Below are positions 42,709-52,984 of a stretch of 64,000 bases of DNA, one piece after another (position 1 is the first letter of the stretch; every line of letters starts with the position of its first letter). The DNA is from Pseudomonadota bacterium (lineage in GTDB: Bacteria > Pseudomonadota > Alphaproteobacteria > SHVZ01), in assembly GCA_016195085.1 (NCBI GenBank), contig JACQAG010000048.1, forward strand, positions 82,488 to 146,487, given 5' to 3'. The translations under genes were made by a program, and so were the position numbers. The notes under the pieces are model-generated. The model made no database searches. It saw only the letters and a program-made list of their open reading frames with translations, and was not told the origin of the DNA.

Positions 42709-43707
42709 CTACAGGCCGACTTTCTTGTTGACGAACTGCAGAGTGAATGCCTTCTGCCAATCCATGGTGGCGGGGTAGACCCCGAACGCCACCGCATCCT
42801 CGAAGCTCTGTTTCCACCGCTGCGCGGTCATGGCGCCGATGCCCAATGTCTTGGAGTCGCCGGAATCGACGATGCCGTACTTGATCATCGCCTGTCGCGA
42901 GAACTCGAGCTGATCGTCAGCCATCTCCGGGTTGTCCTTCTTGATGAGGTCGTTTCCGGGCTTGGGATTGCCGAAGAGGTAGTCCTTCCAGCCGAGGATG
43001 CTGGCATCGACGAAGCGCTGCACCAGGTCCGGCTTCTCGGTGACCAGCTTGAGGCTGGTCTCGATCGTGGTCGAGTAGGTGGCATAGCCATAGTCGGCGA
43101 GCAGGTGGACCACCGGCTGCACGCCCGCCTTCATCACCGCGAAGGGCTCGCTGGTGGCGTAGCCCTGCATGCTGAGGCTCTTGTCGGCGAGGAAGGGCTG
43201 CGGGTTGAAATTGTAGGGCAGCACCATGTCGTCGGTGAAGCCGAAGCGCTTCTTGAGATAGGGGTAGTAGGTCTGCAAGCCGGACTTGCCGACGAGGATC
43301 TTCTTACCCTTGAGCGCCGGCAGCGTGTCGTTGCCTTGGCCCGGGTGGGAGATGATCACCTGCGGGTCCTTCTGGAATATGGACGCGACCGCGAGGAACG
43401 GCAGGCTCTTCTCGGCGAAGGCGAAGGCCTCGTCGTTGTTGCCGCCCATGGTGAAGTCGATGCGCCCGGCCGCCAGCAGGAGCGTGTTGTCGACATTGGG
43501 TCCGCCCTGGCGGATGGTCACGTCGAGGTTGAACTTGGCGTAGATACCGGCGGCGACTGCCTGATAATAGCCGCCATGCTCAGCCTCGGCCTTCCAGTTG
43601 GTTCCCTTGGTCACCTTGTCCTGGGCGGCCGCCGGCAGTGCCGTCACCAGCATGGCGGCGGCGAGCCATTGCAGGCGGCCAGCGCGGCTTGGGTTAATCC
43701 GGATCAT
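42709..43707 (-). CDS. NMT1/THI5-like solute-binding protein
   Basis: 332 residues with a signal peptide (about 10-28). NWKAEAEHGGYYQAVAAGIY is the signature of NMT1/THI5-type binding proteins, which carry pyrimidine precursors, sulfonates or related small ligands. GGNNDEAFAFAEKSLPFLAV lies in the ligand cleft. GAGGAGG precedes the ATG. It leads the operon with the ATPase and permease; the thiamine-precursor (ThiXYZ-like) option is plausible but not proven. Confidence 0.9.
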   Translation of the reverse strand: MIRINPSRAGRLQWLAAAMLVTALPAAAQDKVTKGTNWKAEAEHGGYYQAVAAGIYAKFNLDVTIRQGGPNVDNTLLLAAGRIDFTMGGNNDEAFAFAEKSLPFLAVASIFQKDPQVIISHPGQGNDTLPALKGKKILVGKSGLQTYYPYLKKRFGFTDDMVLPYNFNPQPFLADKSLSMQGYATSEPFAVMKAGVQPVVHLLADYGYATYSTTIETSLKLVTEKPDLVQRFVDASILGWKDYLFGNPKPGNDLIKKDNPEMADDQLEFSRQAMIKYGIVDSGDSKTLGIGAMTAQRWKQSFEDAVAFGVYPATMDWQKAFTLQFVNKKVGL

Positions 43708-43893
43708 GCATCCTCCTCGGGGCTAAGCAGGCCAGACTTATAGCTGGATCAGGGTGGCACGGATCAAGCGCCGGGCGCAGCAACTCTCATACCGCTCTGA
43801 TACAGTGCCGCCGGCGGCAAAACCAGGCGATCGGCAAGGGTTTCCTGGGCGATTTATGGGCAAATTGAACGAAGAATCGGCAGGTGGGGCGGG

Positions 43894-45129
43894 ATGCAGC
43901 AAGGTGGGGCGGCCAGCGCGCAAGACAATGACAGCGGGGCCACGCCGGAGAGGCTGGGCGCCTTCGTCGAGCGCGCGCGAATCCATCTCCGAGGGCACCC
44001 CGGAGGCCCGCTCGCCGGCCTCACCTTCGCCGCCAAGGATCTCTACGACGTAGCCGGCGTCACCACCGGCGCCGGCTCGCCGGAGTATCTGGCGACCCAC
44101 GCCCCCGCCACAAGGCATGCCCCGGCGGTGGCGGCGCTCTTGGATGCCGGCGCCACCCTCATCGGCAAGACCCAGACCGACGAGCTGGCCTTCAGCTTGA
44201 ACGGCGAGAATCATCATTACGGCACGCCCATCAATCCCGCCGCCCCCTTGCGGGTCCCGGGCGGCTCGTCCAGCGGTTCTGCCTCGGCCGTGGCGGGCGG
44301 GCTCGTCGACTTCGCGCTCGGCACCGACACCGGCGGCTCGGTGCGCGTCCCCGCCAGCCACCAGGGCATCTACGGCATTCGCACCAGCCATGGCGCGATC
44401 TCGCTCGCCGGCATCGTGCCCCTGGCTCCGAGCTTTGATGTCGTCGGCTGGTTCGCCCGCGAGCCCGAGCTGATGGCGCGCGTGGGCGAGGTGCTGCTGC
44501 CGCCGGCGAAACCGATACCGGCGCGGCGGCTCCTTGTCGCCGATGACGCCTTCGCTTTGGCGGAACCGGATGTGCGCGCTTCGCTGATGGCCGCGCTCAA
44601 AGAGATCGCGCCGGCGCTTGGGCCTGTCCACCATCTCAGGCTTGCGCATGAAGGGCTGGAGGCCTGGCTCGATTGCTTCCGCAAGCTACAGACGGCCGAG
44701 GCCTGGGCGAGCCATGGCCACTGGATCGAGCGCGCCAAGCCCGATCTCGGTCTGGGGGTGCGGGAGCGCTTCCTGGCGGGCTCGCGGCTCACCGAGGCGG
44801 ATCTCGCCCCGGCGCTGGCCGGCAGAGAGCGGGTGCGAGCCAGGCTCGCCCAGATCATGGAGCCGGGCGACGTGCTGTGTCTGCCTTCGGCGGCCGATAT
44901 CGCGCCCCTGAAAGGGTCCTCAGGCGAGACTCTGGAGCGGTTTCGCACCCGCACCCTCAGTCTCACCTCGACCGCCGGGCTCTGCGGTTTGCCGCAGATA
45001 AGCCTGCCCTTGGGACGGGCGCGCTCGGTTCCGGTCGGGCTCTCTTTGGTGGGTGTGGGCGGCGCCGATCGCGCGCTCCTGGATCTGGCGCGGCGCTTCG
45101 GGCCGAACGTCGCGGCTAGAGGCGCCTAG
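43894..45129 (+). CDS. Amidase signature family enzyme
   Basis: 411 residues. The Ser-cisSer-Lys triad is present: Lys in LTFAAKDLYDVAG (about residue 48), the cis-Ser in VPGGSSSGSASAVA and the nucleophile Ser in GTDTGGSVRVPAS. The short length is close to bacterial indole-acetamide hydrolase-like amidases. It releases ammonia from an amide, possibly of a compound imported by the divergent ABC operon. GGTGGGG lies upstream. It ends two bases into the palindrome at 45128. Confidence 0.9.
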   Translation: MQQGGAASAQDNDSGATPERLGAFVERARIHLRGHPGGPLAGLTFAAKDLYDVAGVTTGAGSPEYLATHAPATRHAPAVAALLDAGATLIGKTQTDELAFSLNGENHHYGTPINPAAPLRVPGGSSSGSASAVAGGLVDFALGTDTGGSVRVPASHQGIYGIRTSHGAISLAGIVPLAPSFDVVGWFAREPELMARVGEVLLPPAKPIPARRLLVADDAFALAEPDVRASLMAALKEIAPALGPVHHLRLAHEGLEAWLDCFRKLQTAEAWASHGHWIERAKPDLGLGVRERFLAGSRLTEADLAPALAGRERVRARLAQIMEPGDVLCLPSAADIAPLKGSSGETLERFRTRTLSLTSTAGLCGLPQISLPLGRARSVPVGLSLVGVGGADRALLDLARRFGPNVAARGA

Positions 45130-45187
45130 TGTGCCGGTTCCGAAGTTCGCCGGCATCGCCGGCGAACTTCGGAACGGTCGGCACACT
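45128..45187. repeat. 60-bp perfect-type palindrome after the amidase gene
   Basis: AGTGTGCCG at the left and its complement CGGCACACT at the right flank GTTCCGAAGTTCGCCGGC and its mirror. The amidase stop codon overlaps the left end. It is one of two adjacent, unrelated palindromes in the same gap, both with an AGTGT-type border. Confidence 0.85.
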
Positions 45188-45203
45188 TTATATTCAATAA
45201 GCG

Positions 45204-45256
45204 AGTGTCGACCTGAATCGGAAATTCGTGGCCACGAATTTCAGATTCACGACACT
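45204..45256. repeat. 53-bp palindrome overlapping the apt stop codon
   Basis: AGTGTCG and CGACACT are the outer arms around CTGAATCGGAAATTCGTGGC and its complement. The apt stop codon lies in the right arm, so the last codons of apt have been provided by this repeat or it inserted there. No T-tract follows. Confidence 0.85.
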
Positions 45257-45770
45257 AGGAATCATAGGCGACCAGCGCGGTGAACGGCACGTCGAGCCGC
45301 GAGCGGCCATTGAGGAAGCTGAGTTCAATGATTGCCGCCGCCGCCGGCACCACGCCGCCCACTTGACGGATGAGGTTGATCGCCGCTTGCAAGGTTCCGC
45401 CGGTGGCCAGCAGATCGTCCAGCACGACGACGCGCTGCCCCTTTTTTACGGCGTCGGCTTGGATCTCGACGGTGTCGGTTCCGTATTCGAGGTCATAGGT
45501 GTGGCGATGCGTTGGGCCGGGCAGCTTGCCCTTCTTGCGCACCATGATGAAGCCGCAGCCGAGCTTGAGTGCCAGCGGTGCCGTCAGCAGGAAGCCACGG
45601 GACTCGATGCCGGCGAGAAGGTCGGGCCGGTGCGGACGAATCGCCTCGTCGAGCTGGTCGACCGTCGCCTGCCAGGCCGCCGGGTGCGCGAGCAAGGTCG
45701 AGATGTCGTAGAAAAGAATGCCAGGTTTCGGGAAATCGGGAATGCCGCGGATATGCGCCTTGATGTCCAT
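45255..45770 (-). CDS. apt: Adenine phosphoribosyltransferase
   Basis: 171 residues, the full Apt length. [20 protein letters not shown] is the N-terminal signature and [20 protein letters not shown] is the PRPP loop. The enzyme makes AMP from adenine and PRPP in purine salvage. GCGAGGG lies upstream of the ATG. The C-terminal codon context overlaps the palindrome at 45204-45256. The closest neighbour to the left is the convergent amidase. Confidence 0.96.
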   Translation of the reverse strand: MDIKAHIRGIPDFPKPGILFYDISTLLAHPAAWQATVDQLDEAIRPHRPDLLAGIESRGFLLTAPLALKLGCGFIMVRKKGKLPGPTHRHTYDLEYGTDTVEIQADAVKKGQRVVVLDDLLATGGTLQAAINLIRQVGGVVPAAAAIIELSFLNGRSRLDVPFTALVAYDS

Positions 45771-46205
45771 GAACCCTCGCGGCCTCGACGCCGTCCCGGT
45801 GAGTCTCCAGCGGCCTCACATACACTGGATGCTCGGGATCGAAAAGGCCGAGAGGGTTGATGCCGCTGCCTCGGCGGCAAACCTCAAGGTCCGGGCCACG
45901 GACCGAAAGAGCCGGCCATGGTTCTCCTCTGGTAGAAAGGGCTCCTAGGGGGCGGGCCCTCAGTCATTCCGAGTAATTATCTAAAACTAGATCAAGCTTC
46001 AGGATCGTTCGCCTAGCCGAGGATCTGTCCGGGGTACTCAGGCGGGCCCCGCTAATTTTGCTGCTGACAAAATCCAATAAATCGATTATTTTACCGAGAT
46101 CAGCGCAAAATGCGCCCCATGGTGAGCGGGTCTACGGCGCCTGTGCTCCCAGTAAAGCCGCAGTAGGCGTAAGGCTTAGACCTAGAAGAATCGAGCGGAG
46201 GGCGG
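45771..46205. other. 435-base intergenic region, AT-rich centre
   Basis: No gene is supported. An AT-rich stretch at about 45970-46110, with ATCTAAAACTAGAT (45979-45992) and TCCAATAAATCGATTATTTT, departs from the GC-rich surroundings and could hold promoters for the rightward small gene and the leftward apt. No terminator hairpin or tRNA was found. Confidence 0.4.
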
Positions 46206-46508
46206 ATGACCGGGCTCGCGCGGGAGGATCAAGACCTCCTCCATCACGGGCGGCAAGCAGAGCGGCTGTACCAGGCGCTTTCTCGTTTCTTGGGCCTCAG
46301 TATTCTCATTGGCCCGATCCTGTTTGGCGTCTGGTTCGCGTCCACCGCCATGGAGGACGTGAAGCCGCTGGAGCCGCTGCCGCCCCCCAGAATCGCCCCG
46401 CTTCCGGCCATACCGGCCGAATCGGGCGCGCTCGCCCCTGGCCAATCGGCCTTGCCGAAGGTCAATATCGCCTCCGGCCGGTACGAGCCGAAGCCTCCGC
46501 AGAACTAG
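46206..46508 (+). CDS. Small membrane protein of unknown function
   Basis: 100 residues. One transmembrane helix (about 29-48, LGLSILIGPILFGVWFAS) is followed by a Pro/Ala-rich tail that is probably periplasmic and disordered. CGGAGGGCGG lies just upstream of the ATG. I do not recognise a family. It stands alone between apt and the CPT-like gene, with the long AT-rich region before it. Confidence 0.65.
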   Translation: MTGLAREDQDLLHHGRQAERLYQALSRFLGLSILIGPILFGVWFASTAMEDVKPLEPLPPPRIAPLPAIPAESGALAPGQSALPKVNIASGRYEPKPPQN

Positions 46509-46554
46509 CCGAGCCCGCCTTCGTGCTGGGCTTTTGGCCGATGGCGGCGCCGGA

Positions 46555-47196
46555 TTAGCCGCGGCGGGCCTTCGCCGCGAGCCGATGGAACGCCGTCGGC
46601 GCCTCGCCGTCCGCCTCCAGATGTCGTCCGATCACCTCCGCGCACTCGGCCGAGCTCAGCAGCGAGGTGTCGACTTCGAGGTCGTAGATCCCGGGACCGT
46701 GTACGGCGCGCTGCCACCGGAGGACCGGGGCGGGCTTGGGGTCCTCGGCCGTGCCGATCAAATATTGGTCCTCTCGCCCGGCTTCGCCCGCGTTGCGCCG
46801 TTCCATGATGACCTCGATGGGGCAGCGGACGCCCACGAACAGCGCGGGCAGGCCTTGCAGGCGGCGCGCGCAGTCGGCCAGGAGCTCTCGCCCCGCTCGA
46901 TCGGCGCCGTGGTGCCCGACGTCCGCCACCACGTTCAACCCCAACCGGCTGTGGGCGGCGATGGAGTCGTAGAGGGCGGCGTAGAAGACCGGAACCAGGG
47001 GCTCGATGTCCGGCCGCTCCCCCCCGGGCCGCAGACCGAGGCCCGGCCGGTATCGCGCCGGCGTCATGTGTCGCACATAGACGTCCACGCCCAGGTTCAT
47101 CCATGGGCCTTCGAAGGTCTCCTGGATCGCCGCCGCAATGCTCGATTTGCCCGATCGCGGCACGCCGTTCAGGATCACGATCCGCCCAGGCTCCAT
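46555..47196 (-). CDS. Chloramphenicol phosphotransferase-like P-loop kinase
   Basis: 213 residues. The Walker A motif is ILNGVPRSGKSS near the N-terminus, and MNLGVDVYVRHMTPARYRPG and LNVVADVGHHG follow as in CPT-family proteins. CPT of Streptomyces phosphorylates chloramphenicol, but most family members act on unknown small molecules. The C-terminus is typical (VHGPGIYDLEVDTS). Antibiotic resistance should not be assumed. It is 47 bases beyond the stop of the EEP gene and read in the same direction. Confidence 0.8.
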   Translation of the reverse strand: MEPGRIVILNGVPRSGKSSIAAAIQETFEGPWMNLGVDVYVRHMTPARYRPGLGLRPGGERPDIEPLVPVFYAALYDSIAAHSRLGLNVVADVGHHGADRAGRELLADCARRLQGLPALFVGVRCPIEVIMERRNAGEAGREDQYLIGTAEDPKPAPVLRWQRAVHGPGIYDLEVDTSLLSSAECAEVIGRHLEADGEAPTAFHRLAAKARRG

Positions 47197-47243
47197 CGCG
47201 CGCGCTACCCCCTCGGCTCGAGCCCAGATCCCACCCTCAGTCC

Positions 47244-48299
47244 TTACTCAAGTGCGATCGTGACCGCCAGCGCTTCATGGTCGGAGATGGTCACGCCCTT
47301 TGCGTCCACGGCGGCGAGGATCGCCGGCGCCTCGCAGCGAAGCCCGCGGCTGAACAGCCAGTCGATTTTGCCGAAGGGCGGCGCCGGCGTGCCGTCCGGG
47401 CGCGTGCGCTGGGTTGCGGCGTGAGCGAAGTTGCATCGGGCCCAGTCGTAGCCGCGCCGGCTTAGCTCGGCGAACATCGGCTCGTAGGCGACGGGATCGA
47501 CGAGGCGCATCGGATCGCGCAAGAGCGCCGCTCGCTGGATTTCCGCGTCGCGCTTCTCCGGCAGGCTGAAGGTGCTGGTGTTGAAGTCGCCGCCGATCAG
47601 GACCGGTCGCCCCGGCGCATGGGCATCGACGGCATCCAGCATGACCCGCGTGGAGAGCAGCCGATCCTCCGGATCGGTGTGGCTCTCATAGTGCGCCGAA
47701 ACCAGGAGCGCCGTCGTTCCCGCGAGCGGGATCTCGGCCGCGACCGCGATGCGGCCGCCGACCCGGCGCTCGCCGAAGGCGCCGTTGAACCAGCGCCCGG
47801 AGGTTTCCAGGCGGATCAGCCCCGGGCGCGCCAGGCGATGCCGCGAGACGATGCCGCCACCATGCAGGCCGGCCGCGTTCATCTGGCCCAGGTGCCAGCT
47901 GCGCTCGCGCTGATCGCCGAGATCCAGCTCGACGAACTCCGCGGCGAACAGGTAGCCGCTGCCGAGCCGGGCCGCCAGCTCGGCGATGGTATGCCGGTTG
48001 TCCGAGCGGGCCATGCCGACATCGACCTCGCACAGCAGCAAGGCATCGGCCTGAAGCCCGCCGAGGAAGCCGACCGACGCCTCGAAGTATTTCAGCCGCT
48101 CGGCGTTCCAGAAGACGATGCGCGCGCGGTCGACCGGCGCGGCCGCGGTCGGCGGAGCCCGATGCTCGATCGCCGTCAGCGCCGGCAGCCGGCCGAAGGC
48201 GGCGGTAAAGGCCGCTTCGCTCACCGGTCCGTCGAGGATCGCCTGGCGTTCGCCGAGGCTTGGGCTTTCGAGCCCATCGACCGTGCGGGTGATCAGCAT
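47244..48299 (-). CDS. Endonuclease/exonuclease/phosphatase (EEP) family protein
   Basis: 351 residues. RIVFWNAERLKYFEAS, LLCEVDVGMARSDN, PVLIGGDFNTST and VTISDHEALAVTIA are the metal-site motifs of the DNase I-like EEP fold. Members cleave phosphodiesters or phosphomonoesters of nucleic acids, lipids or inositides. It has no signal peptide, so it acts in the cytosol. It lies 12 bases after the ATPase gene and is the last member of a leftward ABC operon, suggesting that it processes the imported compound. Confidence 0.85.
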   Translation of the reverse strand: MLITRTVDGLESPSLGERQAILDGPVSEAAFTAAFGRLPALTAIEHRAPPTAAAPVDRARIVFWNAERLKYFEASVGFLGGLQADALLLCEVDVGMARSDNRHTIAELAARLGSGYLFAAEFVELDLGDQRERSWHLGQMNAAGLHGGGIVSRHRLARPGLIRLETSGRWFNGAFGERRVGGRIAVAAEIPLAGTTALLVSAHYESHTDPEDRLLSTRVMLDAVDAHAPGRPVLIGGDFNTSTFSLPEKRDAEIQRAALLRDPMRLVDPVAYEPMFAELSRRGYDWARCNFAHAATQRTRPDGTPAPPFGKIDWLFSRGLRCEAPAILAAVDAKGVTISDHEALAVTIALE

Positions 48300-48311
48300 C
48301 GAAGCGTCGGT

Positions 48312-49373
<1,062 letters not shown>

Positions 49374-49375
49374 GG

Positions 49376-50455
49376 TCAGCCTTTGATTCCGCCGATGTTC
49401 ATTTGCGTGAGGTAGCGCTGGGTGAAGGCGTAGAGGACGACGCTGGGCAGCACGTAGAAGACGCCGACGGCGGAGACCATCGCGTAGTCGACCCCCATCA
49501 TGTCGTCCTGCATCCAGAAGAGGTAGAGGCTCATCGTCCAATTGGCCTTCTCGATGAGCAGCGTGCGCACGAACACGTATTCTTCCCAGCCGCGCAGGAA
49601 GGCGAACACTCCCACCGCGAGCATTCCGACCTTCACCTGCGGCAGGACGACCATCCAGAACGCTTGACGCCGCGAGGCGCCGTCGGTCATGGCGCTCATC
49701 TCGATGTCCCAGGGCACGGCATCGAAGAAACCCTTCATGACGAAGATGGCGAAGGGCAGCTCGAGCGCGGCCACGACCAGAACGACGCCGGTAATGGTGT
49801 CGAGCAAGCCCACCCAATAGAGCAGCAGGAAGATCGGGATCGTGAGGGTGAGGAGCGGGAAGGCTTGCAGGATCAGCAGGCCCTTCAGATAGGCCGCACG
49901 GTGCCGGAAGTCGTAGCGAGAGAGATAGTAGCCGGCGAGCGTGCTGGAGACGACGACCAGCGTCATCTGAATGAGGGCGAGCGCCAGCGAATTGAAGAAC
50001 GCCGTCCACACGCTGGGGAACTTGGCGCCGACGCCGGCGGTGCCGGTGACCCGGTCGGCGATGTTGGCGCTCCACAGGAAGCGCCAGTTGTTGAGGTTGA
50101 GGTGAGGGACGGTGACCCAGCCCAGCGCCGCCAAGGTCGCCAGGCCGAGTGCCATCTCCAGCCGAAACCGCCGTTTCTCGTCGTCGATGCCGGCGCGCAG
50201 CATCGACCAGAGGAGGAGCGCGGGGAACACCACCGCAAGCGTGCGCCAGAGCACGATGGTATCGGCTCCGGCGCGGCCCGACAGCGACACCGTCACCAGC
50301 CAGAGATAGGGGATGACGATCGGCAGAGAGCCCAGGACCAGCACACAATAGAGCAGCACGACGGTCGCCCGCCGACGCAGGCGGCCGCGCTCGGCCAGCC
50401 GCTCCCACTCGCGGGCCGGCACGGGTGCGGGGATGGCGGCAGCCGCGCTGGTCAT
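49376..50455 (-). CDS. ABC permease, MalG/UgpE-like
   Basis: 359 residues, longer than the usual 280 because about 90 extra residues with two additional hydrophobic segments follow the first helix. The EAA-type loop is SAMTDGASRRQAFWMVVLPQ and the C-terminal half has six helices. The ATG (50455) overlaps the preceding permease stop as ATGA. It forms a heterodimeric channel with that protein. Confidence 0.9.
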   Translation of the reverse strand: MTSAAAAIPAPVPAREWERLAERGRLRRRATVVLLYCVLVLGSLPIVIPYLWLVTVSLSGRAGADTIVLWRTLAVVFPALLLWSMLRAGIDDEKRRFRLEMALGLATLAALGWVTVPHLNLNNWRFLWSANIADRVTGTAGVGAKFPSVWTAFFNSLALALIQMTLVVVSSTLAGYYLSRYDFRHRAAYLKGLLILQAFPLLTLTIPIFLLLYWVGLLDTITGVVLVVAALELPFAIFVMKGFFDAVPWDIEMSAMTDGASRRQAFWMVVLPQVKVGMLAVGVFAFLRGWEEYVFVRTLLIEKANWTMSLYLFWMQDDMMGVDYAMVSAVGVFYVLPSVVLYAFTQRYLTQMNIGGIKG

Positions 50456-51372
50456 GACACCTCGATGCGCGGCTTCTGCAGGAGCGCGCGCATGTCGAAG
50501 AAGCGCCACAGCACGAGGGCCACGACGATCCCGGCGGCCACCAGGCCCAGCGCCAAGGCGGCACCATAGGCGTATTGCCCGTTGCCGAAGGCGCGGTTGT
50601 AGACGTAGAGGGCGTAGACCGTGGTGTCGTAGAACGGGCCGCCATCGGTGATGAGCCAGATGTATTCGAAGCTGACCAGGAGCGCCAAGGCCTGGTAGAG
50701 GGTGACGAAGCTGAGCTGCCAGCGGATCGCCGGCAGGGTCACGTGGCGGACGATGGCGAGACCGCCGGCGCCGTCGACCCGTGCGGCGTGGAACAGGTGC
50801 TCGGGGATCGAACGGATGGCGCTGGTGAAGATGATCATGCCGAAGGACGCGCCGACGAAGCCGTTGGCGAGAATGACCACCAGCATCGGCGCGTCGCTCT
50901 TGAGGTCGAGGCGCGGCATGCCGAGCCCGACCAAGATCTGATTGAGCAGCCCGTAATCCGTCGGCGCCACCACCCAGGTCCACAACAGCGCGTAGACGAC
51001 CGAGGGACTCATGCGCGGCAGCAGCCACACGGCGCGGAAGAAGCCGCCGGCGCGCTCGGGCAAGGCGGCGGTGAGCAGCGCTAGGATCAGGCCGTAGGTC
51101 ACGTTGAAGATCGCCAGCGTGCAAATCACGTAGGTCAGCGTCGTTCCCATGACGCTGAGGAGCCGGCGATCGCCGGTCACGCGCAGGACGTTCTCGGTGG
51201 TGAAGCCCGTAACCTTGAGATTGCGTCCCATATCGGTGAACGCCAAGCCGAGGTCGACGATGACCGGCCCGAGATAAAACAGCGCCAGCAGCAAGGTCGC
51301 CGGCCCGAGAAACAGCAGCCGGTCGATGCGCTGGCGCGACACAGCGCCGATTCTGTTGGGTTTCAGTGCCAT
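50452..51372 (-). CDS. ABC permease, MalF/UgpA-like
   Basis: 306 residues, six membrane segments, and the EAA loop FHAARVDGAGGLAIVRHVTL. ATG at 51372 is used; a GTG at 51402 falls in the family A repeat trailer and is disfavoured. The binding-protein gene lies upstream across the repeat, the same arrangement as in the 14-17 kb operon. Confidence 0.9.
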   Translation of the reverse strand: MALKPNRIGAVSRQRIDRLLFLGPATLLLALFYLGPVIVDLGLAFTDMGRNLKVTGFTTENVLRVTGDRRLLSVMGTTLTYVICTLAIFNVTYGLILALLTAALPERAGGFFRAVWLLPRMSPSVVYALLWTWVVAPTDYGLLNQILVGLGMPRLDLKSDAPMLVVILANGFVGASFGMIIFTSAIRSIPEHLFHAARVDGAGGLAIVRHVTLPAIRWQLSFVTLYQALALLVSFEYIWLITDGGPFYDTTVYALYVYNRAFGNGQYAYGAALALGLVAAGIVVALVLWRFFDMRALLQKPRIEVS

Positions 51373-51393
51373 GTGTTCGCTAGTGAGGCCAAA

Positions 51394-51462
51394 GACCCTC
51401 ACCCGCCTCGCTATCGCTCGGCACCCTCTCCCGCATTGCGGGAGAGGGACGGGGTGAGGGTC
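51394..51462. repeat. Intergenic palindromic repeat, family A
   Basis: GACCCTCACCC and GGGTGAGGGTC are the outer arms; CCCTCTCCCGCATTGCGGGA with the complementary end is the inner hairpin. It sits between binding-protein and permease genes of one operon, like the copy at 15421-15506. Confidence 0.88.
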
Positions 51463-51491
51463 TTATCCTTGATGCTACGCGCTAGATCCGC

Positions 51492-52862
51492 TCAGCCCAC
51501 GATCTTGACGTCGTTCTTGAGCTGGTTGTTGATCTCGTCTTCCATGAAGTCGACCGCCTGCGCCGGGGTGAGCCGGCCGGTCTCCACCCCCTGGAGGGCC
51601 TTGAACAGGATGCCGTTGTAGCGGCCGAACTCGGGATGGTTCGGCATGAAGGTGGCGCGCGCCAGCATCGGCATCGCCGCTTGCAAATACCAGGCCTTGA
51701 CATAGTCGGGCATGCCCGCCGCGCCATTCATGATCGCGGTGTGGGCCGAGCTCGAGGCATGCTGCACGTTGTAGAAGGGCAAGCTCGCATAGGCGACGAG
51801 CTGGGCAGCGAGTTGCGCCTTCGCCGACTTCGGGTTCACAACGTAGACGATCGGGTGCGAGAGATTCTTCGGCTCGCCGCCTTTGACCGCGGCCGGCGCG
51901 TGAATCCAGCCGATCTTCTTGAAGTACGCATCCTTGTCGTTGGGCCAGTTGGCGCCCTTGGCGTCGCCGAGTTGCCATTCGCCCACCGCCCACACGCCCT
52001 GGTGATAGATGAAGGTCTTCTCGGTCTTGAAGCCGCCCTGGATCTCATCCCAGTTCATCGCCGTGTTGTTCTTCGGCGTGACGCCATTGGCGGCGTTCCA
52101 GGCGAACCACTCCAGGCCCTTCTTGATCTCGGCCTTCGGGAACAGGAGCTTGCCCGAAGCGTCGTCCAGGAACTTGGCGCCGAAAGCAGCGAAGGTCATC
52201 AGGTAGTCCGGACCGGAATTCGGCCGGTGGATGATGCCGATCTGGGCCGCACCCTTGTCGACCACTTCCTTGGAGAGCTTGGACAAGTCCTCCATGGTGA
52301 ACTCGCCCTTTTCGACCATCGCCGGGAGACCGTCGACGAAGCTCTCGGGCTTGCCGATCTTCCGCAGCATGTCCTTGTTGTAGAAGAACATGCGGATCTC
52401 GGAATCCTGCGGAATGGCGTGGATCTTCCCCTGGTACTTGGTCGAATTCCACAAGGCCGGAATGATGTCGGCGAAGGCCCACGGGTTGGCCTTCACGAAT
52501 TCTTCCAGATTCATGGCATAGCCGGACTTGGCGAACTCGCCGACCCATTCATGGGCGGTGACGTAGACGTCCGGCCCCTGATTGACCGAGAACGCCTTCA
52601 GGATCTGGAGCGCATCGTCGTCATAACCGGTGGCCGGTCCTTCGAAGACGTCCACCTTGACCGTCTTGTCGCTTCCAGCCGCCTTGAGGGCGGCGTTGAG
52701 CGGGCCGGCGGCGGCGACGATGTTGGCGGTGCGCAGCGGCCCGGATTTGTCGGCGCGCGACCACAGCTTGACGACGACCTCTTCGGCCTGGGCACAAGGA
52801 GCCTGCGCCAGCGCCACGCCGCCGGCGACCAGCGCCGCGGCCAGAATTCTCAGCATTGCCAT
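51492..52862 (-). CDS. Family 1 extracellular solute-binding protein (glycerol-phosphate/sugar type)
   Basis: 456 residues with a signal peptide ending AQA-EEV. VVVKLWSRADKSGPLRTANI, NQGPDVYVTAHEWVGEFAKS and GGFKTEKTFIYHQGVWAVGE are family-1 blocks. GGAGG is seven bases upstream of the ATG. It leads the operon with two permeases, an ATPase and an EEP enzyme. The FAM151-like gene is 122 bases upstream and cooriented, suggesting a phosphodiester or sugar-phosphate ligand, but this is an inference. Confidence 0.9.
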   Translation of the reverse strand: MAMLRILAAALVAGGVALAQAPCAQAEEVVVKLWSRADKSGPLRTANIVAAAGPLNAALKAAGSDKTVKVDVFEGPATGYDDDALQILKAFSVNQGPDVYVTAHEWVGEFAKSGYAMNLEEFVKANPWAFADIIPALWNSTKYQGKIHAIPQDSEIRMFFYNKDMLRKIGKPESFVDGLPAMVEKGEFTMEDLSKLSKEVVDKGAAQIGIIHRPNSGPDYLMTFAAFGAKFLDDASGKLLFPKAEIKKGLEWFAWNAANGVTPKNNTAMNWDEIQGGFKTEKTFIYHQGVWAVGEWQLGDAKGANWPNDKDAYFKKIGWIHAPAAVKGGEPKNLSHPIVYVVNPKSAKAQLAAQLVAYASLPFYNVQHASSSAHTAIMNGAAGMPDYVKAWYLQAAMPMLARATFMPNHPEFGRYNGILFKALQGVETGRLTPAQAVDFMEDEINNQLKNDVKIVG

Positions 52863-52984
52863 GTCCAATCCTCCCACTTCCGGCCCACCATTGCGGCGGG
52901 CGGGGCTACGCCGTTGTATCGGCGAGCGATGACAGGATAATGAACCGCGGCGCGGGCCTGTCAACAAACTGTCATAAGTGGCGT

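Noticed and set aside
45204..45256. Rho-independent terminator
   Set aside because: A strong palindrome, but no T-tract on either side.
46555..47196. Chloramphenicol resistance gene
   Set aside because: CPT-like similarity alone does not show drug phosphorylation; most relatives are housekeeping P-loop kinases of unknown substrate.
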